Assembly: GCA_023634235.1 (NCBI GenBank)
Contig: JAMKCF010000016.1
Coordinates: forward strand, 1,178,001-1,242,000
DNA length: 64,000 bases
Direction of reading: 5' to 3'
Source: Pisaster brevispinus
Lineage: Eukaryota; Echinodermata; Asteroidea; Forcipulatida; Asteriidae
Made by a program: the position numbers and the translations under genes. Below, piece after piece: positions 62,166 to 64,000 of the stretch; the stretch's first letter is position 1; each line of letters begins with the position of its first letter. The notes under the pieces were generated by a model, which was not told the DNA's origin, searched no databases, and saw only the letters and a list, made by a program, of their open reading frames with translations.

Positions 62166-63599
62166 AATAAATAAAAAGCATGTCAAAGAAAGTTTGCTCA
62201 TTTGTCCATTCTGTGCGTTGCACGTACACAGATGTGCATCTGTTTTAATCATATCCATTTTTTTCAAAGGAAACAAAATATTTCAAAAAAAAGAAAGATA
62301 GCTCCTGTAGCCGGGGGGGGGGGGGGGGCTGGGATAGTGCTTACAAAAAGAAAAAGAAAAAGAAAAGAGGAAAAAAAGAGGAAAATGCGTGTTTGTATAA
62401 TCTAAAGGTAAGTGAATGGTCACAATTGGGATCGCTATCGAAGCCACAAAATGCCATAAGAGAATGGTGGACCCCTGCATCCCAGCGTCCCCTTCCAAAT
62501 TTAAAGCCAGACACCCCCCCCCCCCCTCCAACTGACAAACCAACTCCCCCTTCCCCCACACTTAAAGGCAAAGTCCTGGCCACGCCGCTGTTCCCAATAA
62601 GTTTACGATGATGGTAGTCCTACTAATATTGGTCAAACTTATGTAGTACAAAGCGAGCTTTCTCGGCAAAAAAAAAGAAACAAAAAGTCTGATGATAATC
62701 CCACGAGTTGAACAAGAGTTTAAAATTATCCCATGACAAGCACCATGTAAACAGTTGTGTAACTAGCTCGTACTTGTGCCAATTACGTGTCATTGCACGA
62801 TAGGTATTTTTTACCCCCCAAGACACCTCTTGAGCTTTTTTAATATAAAGAGGTAACACAATTTGTGTATGATTTTTTACAAAGGAATGGGCATTGAGAT
62901 CAGCCCACATGTGTCTCTAAGCCATTTGTTTGAATGAAACCCTCGTGTTTGATGAGTCAGCAAAAACATCATAATTTCTTACATTTCTTACTTTTCCCAA
63001 GGGAATACCGGGAGAACTGGTCATTGGTGGATTTTTTTGGGTGTGAAATCAACCCCGATGGTAACAAGACAATTGGCATGCTATTTGGCTAGGTGTAGTT
63101 GAGGAACCTTACATTTTTTAAATACAAATAAAATAAAATGGCGGAGTAATTACTTTTTAATTAAAAACGGACACCTAAAAAGTGCCTGATGGCTTCATCT
63201 AGGGTTAATAATTTCTAAAAAAAACACCGACTAACTCCAGACACTCCGACGCCTTAGTTTTTCTGCGGGACAATAGTGGGCTTTGATTATTGACTGAGCT
63301 GTTAGTGTTCGGTGCCAAATGTCAAAAGTTTAATCCCAGATGATTTACGCGAAACGCATACACCCGTGTAAAGTTGCAAATTAAAAAACCATCTGAAATG
63401 TTTTTTTTTTTAATATTCTTGTTACATTATCCTCAGTGTTATAAAGGAAACCTTTTCACACCCTTGAATAAACGGTGAGGTATAAATTAAGTGCATCACG
63501 AGTTGTGTCTGATAATCATTATTGTGTTTTTCGTAGTTCGACATCTGTAGTATCGTCATACTAAGTTAGATTGTTTCTGGAAGTCGACACTGGACGAGA

Positions 63600-64000
63600 T
63601 AAAGCTTGACAACCCTACCTTCCCATCCTCTTCGTGTTTCCCTGGCACATAAGGCCGTCCTCTTCCATCTAACCTTTGCATTATAGCCCCGTGCTTCATT
63701 TGGTCTATGAGTTCCCACCAATTTCCGTCATTTTCTTTTCAAAAGTTCTTCTCCTAGTTGTTTTCGGTCTTCCAACTTATCCTACATCCTTACGGACTGT
63801 GAAGGGGGTAACCCTGTTTCAGCCCCATGTGTAAGTGGCAACGTGCCCCTGGTGGCAGTTGATCCGGGCCGACAGCCCAAATCAGTTAAGTGTAGCCCCC
63901 ACCTTGAAGTGGCCTTCCGGCCTTGAGAGTTGGGCGATATCTCATAATTATTTTTAACAAAATCCCTTGCCCTGTCCTCTGGTTGCCATGTCAATGCAAT
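63600..64000. other. Possible retroelement tail at the right edge
   Basis: GGCAGTTGATCCGGGCCGAC and GGCCTTCCGGCCTTGAGAGT look like part of a repetitive, formerly transcribed element, but no coding frame, tail or repeat border is visible in the window. Confidence 0.25.

Larger units (their letters stand above)
55800..64000. other. Intergenic region right of the GPCR
   Basis: No gene I can support. It contains the CT microsatellite, a DNA element with repeated CTGACCC/GGGTCAG blocks at about 57820-57975 (relative at 55780-55920), LINE tails (57370-57510, 59265-59565), a duplicated segment (58738-60444), a Helitron-like array (60890-62165), G and C runs near 62313 and 62513, and a low-complexity right end. 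Confidence 0.5.

Overview
The window is animal nuclear DNA: AT-rich, intron-rich and full of short repeats. It is most likely from a marine invertebrate deuterostome. I favour an echinoderm (a sea star is plausible) from the closeness of the main gene to its vertebrate counterpart, the tRNA-derived SINE families, the CR1/L2-like LINE tails and an intronless GPCR. That placement is inference; no diagnostic marker is present.

The dominant feature is a complete gene for the catalytic subunit of DNA polymerase epsilon (POLE) on the minus strand, from the start codon at 47686 to the stop codon at 8421. I could join 49 coding exons with consistent phases and GT/AG borders. They give one uninterrupted frame of 6822 nt (2273 residues) with the exonuclease acids, polymerase motifs A, B and C, the iron-sulfur cysteines and both C-terminal cysteine modules. 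Its promoter side (47.70-47.82 kb) carries E2F-like and NRF1-like sites, and a poly(A) signal lies 62 bases past the stop.

Two other protein genes are credible. One is an intact 511-residue basic, largely disordered orphan protein on the minus strand (2248-3783). The other is an intronless 318-residue class A (rhodopsin-type) GPCR on the plus strand (54529-55485) with a poly(A) signal at 55759.

Layout: 1-2.2 kb, intergenic with a palindromic repeat; 2.2-3.8 kb, orphan gene; 3.8-8.3 kb, intergenic with MITEs; 8.3-47.7 kb, POLE, whose 48 introns hold nearly all the repeats; 47.7-54.5 kb, intergenic with satellite-like arrays, LINE remnants and a tandem duplication ending just before the GPCR; 55.8-64 kb, intergenic with a CT microsatellite, LINE tails, a duplicated segment and a Helitron-like array.

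The most unusual material is not genic. Two POLE exon ends with their 5' splice sites have been copied tandemly into the following intron (exons 45 and 9). An 88-bp minisatellite fills intron 17, and a TATA-box-like array lies in intron 6. A roughly 148-bp array built round an ETS-like inverted repeat is bounded by a terminal hairpin. A second array carrying TGACCTTGA nuclear-receptor-type sites is nested in a MITE upstream of POLE.
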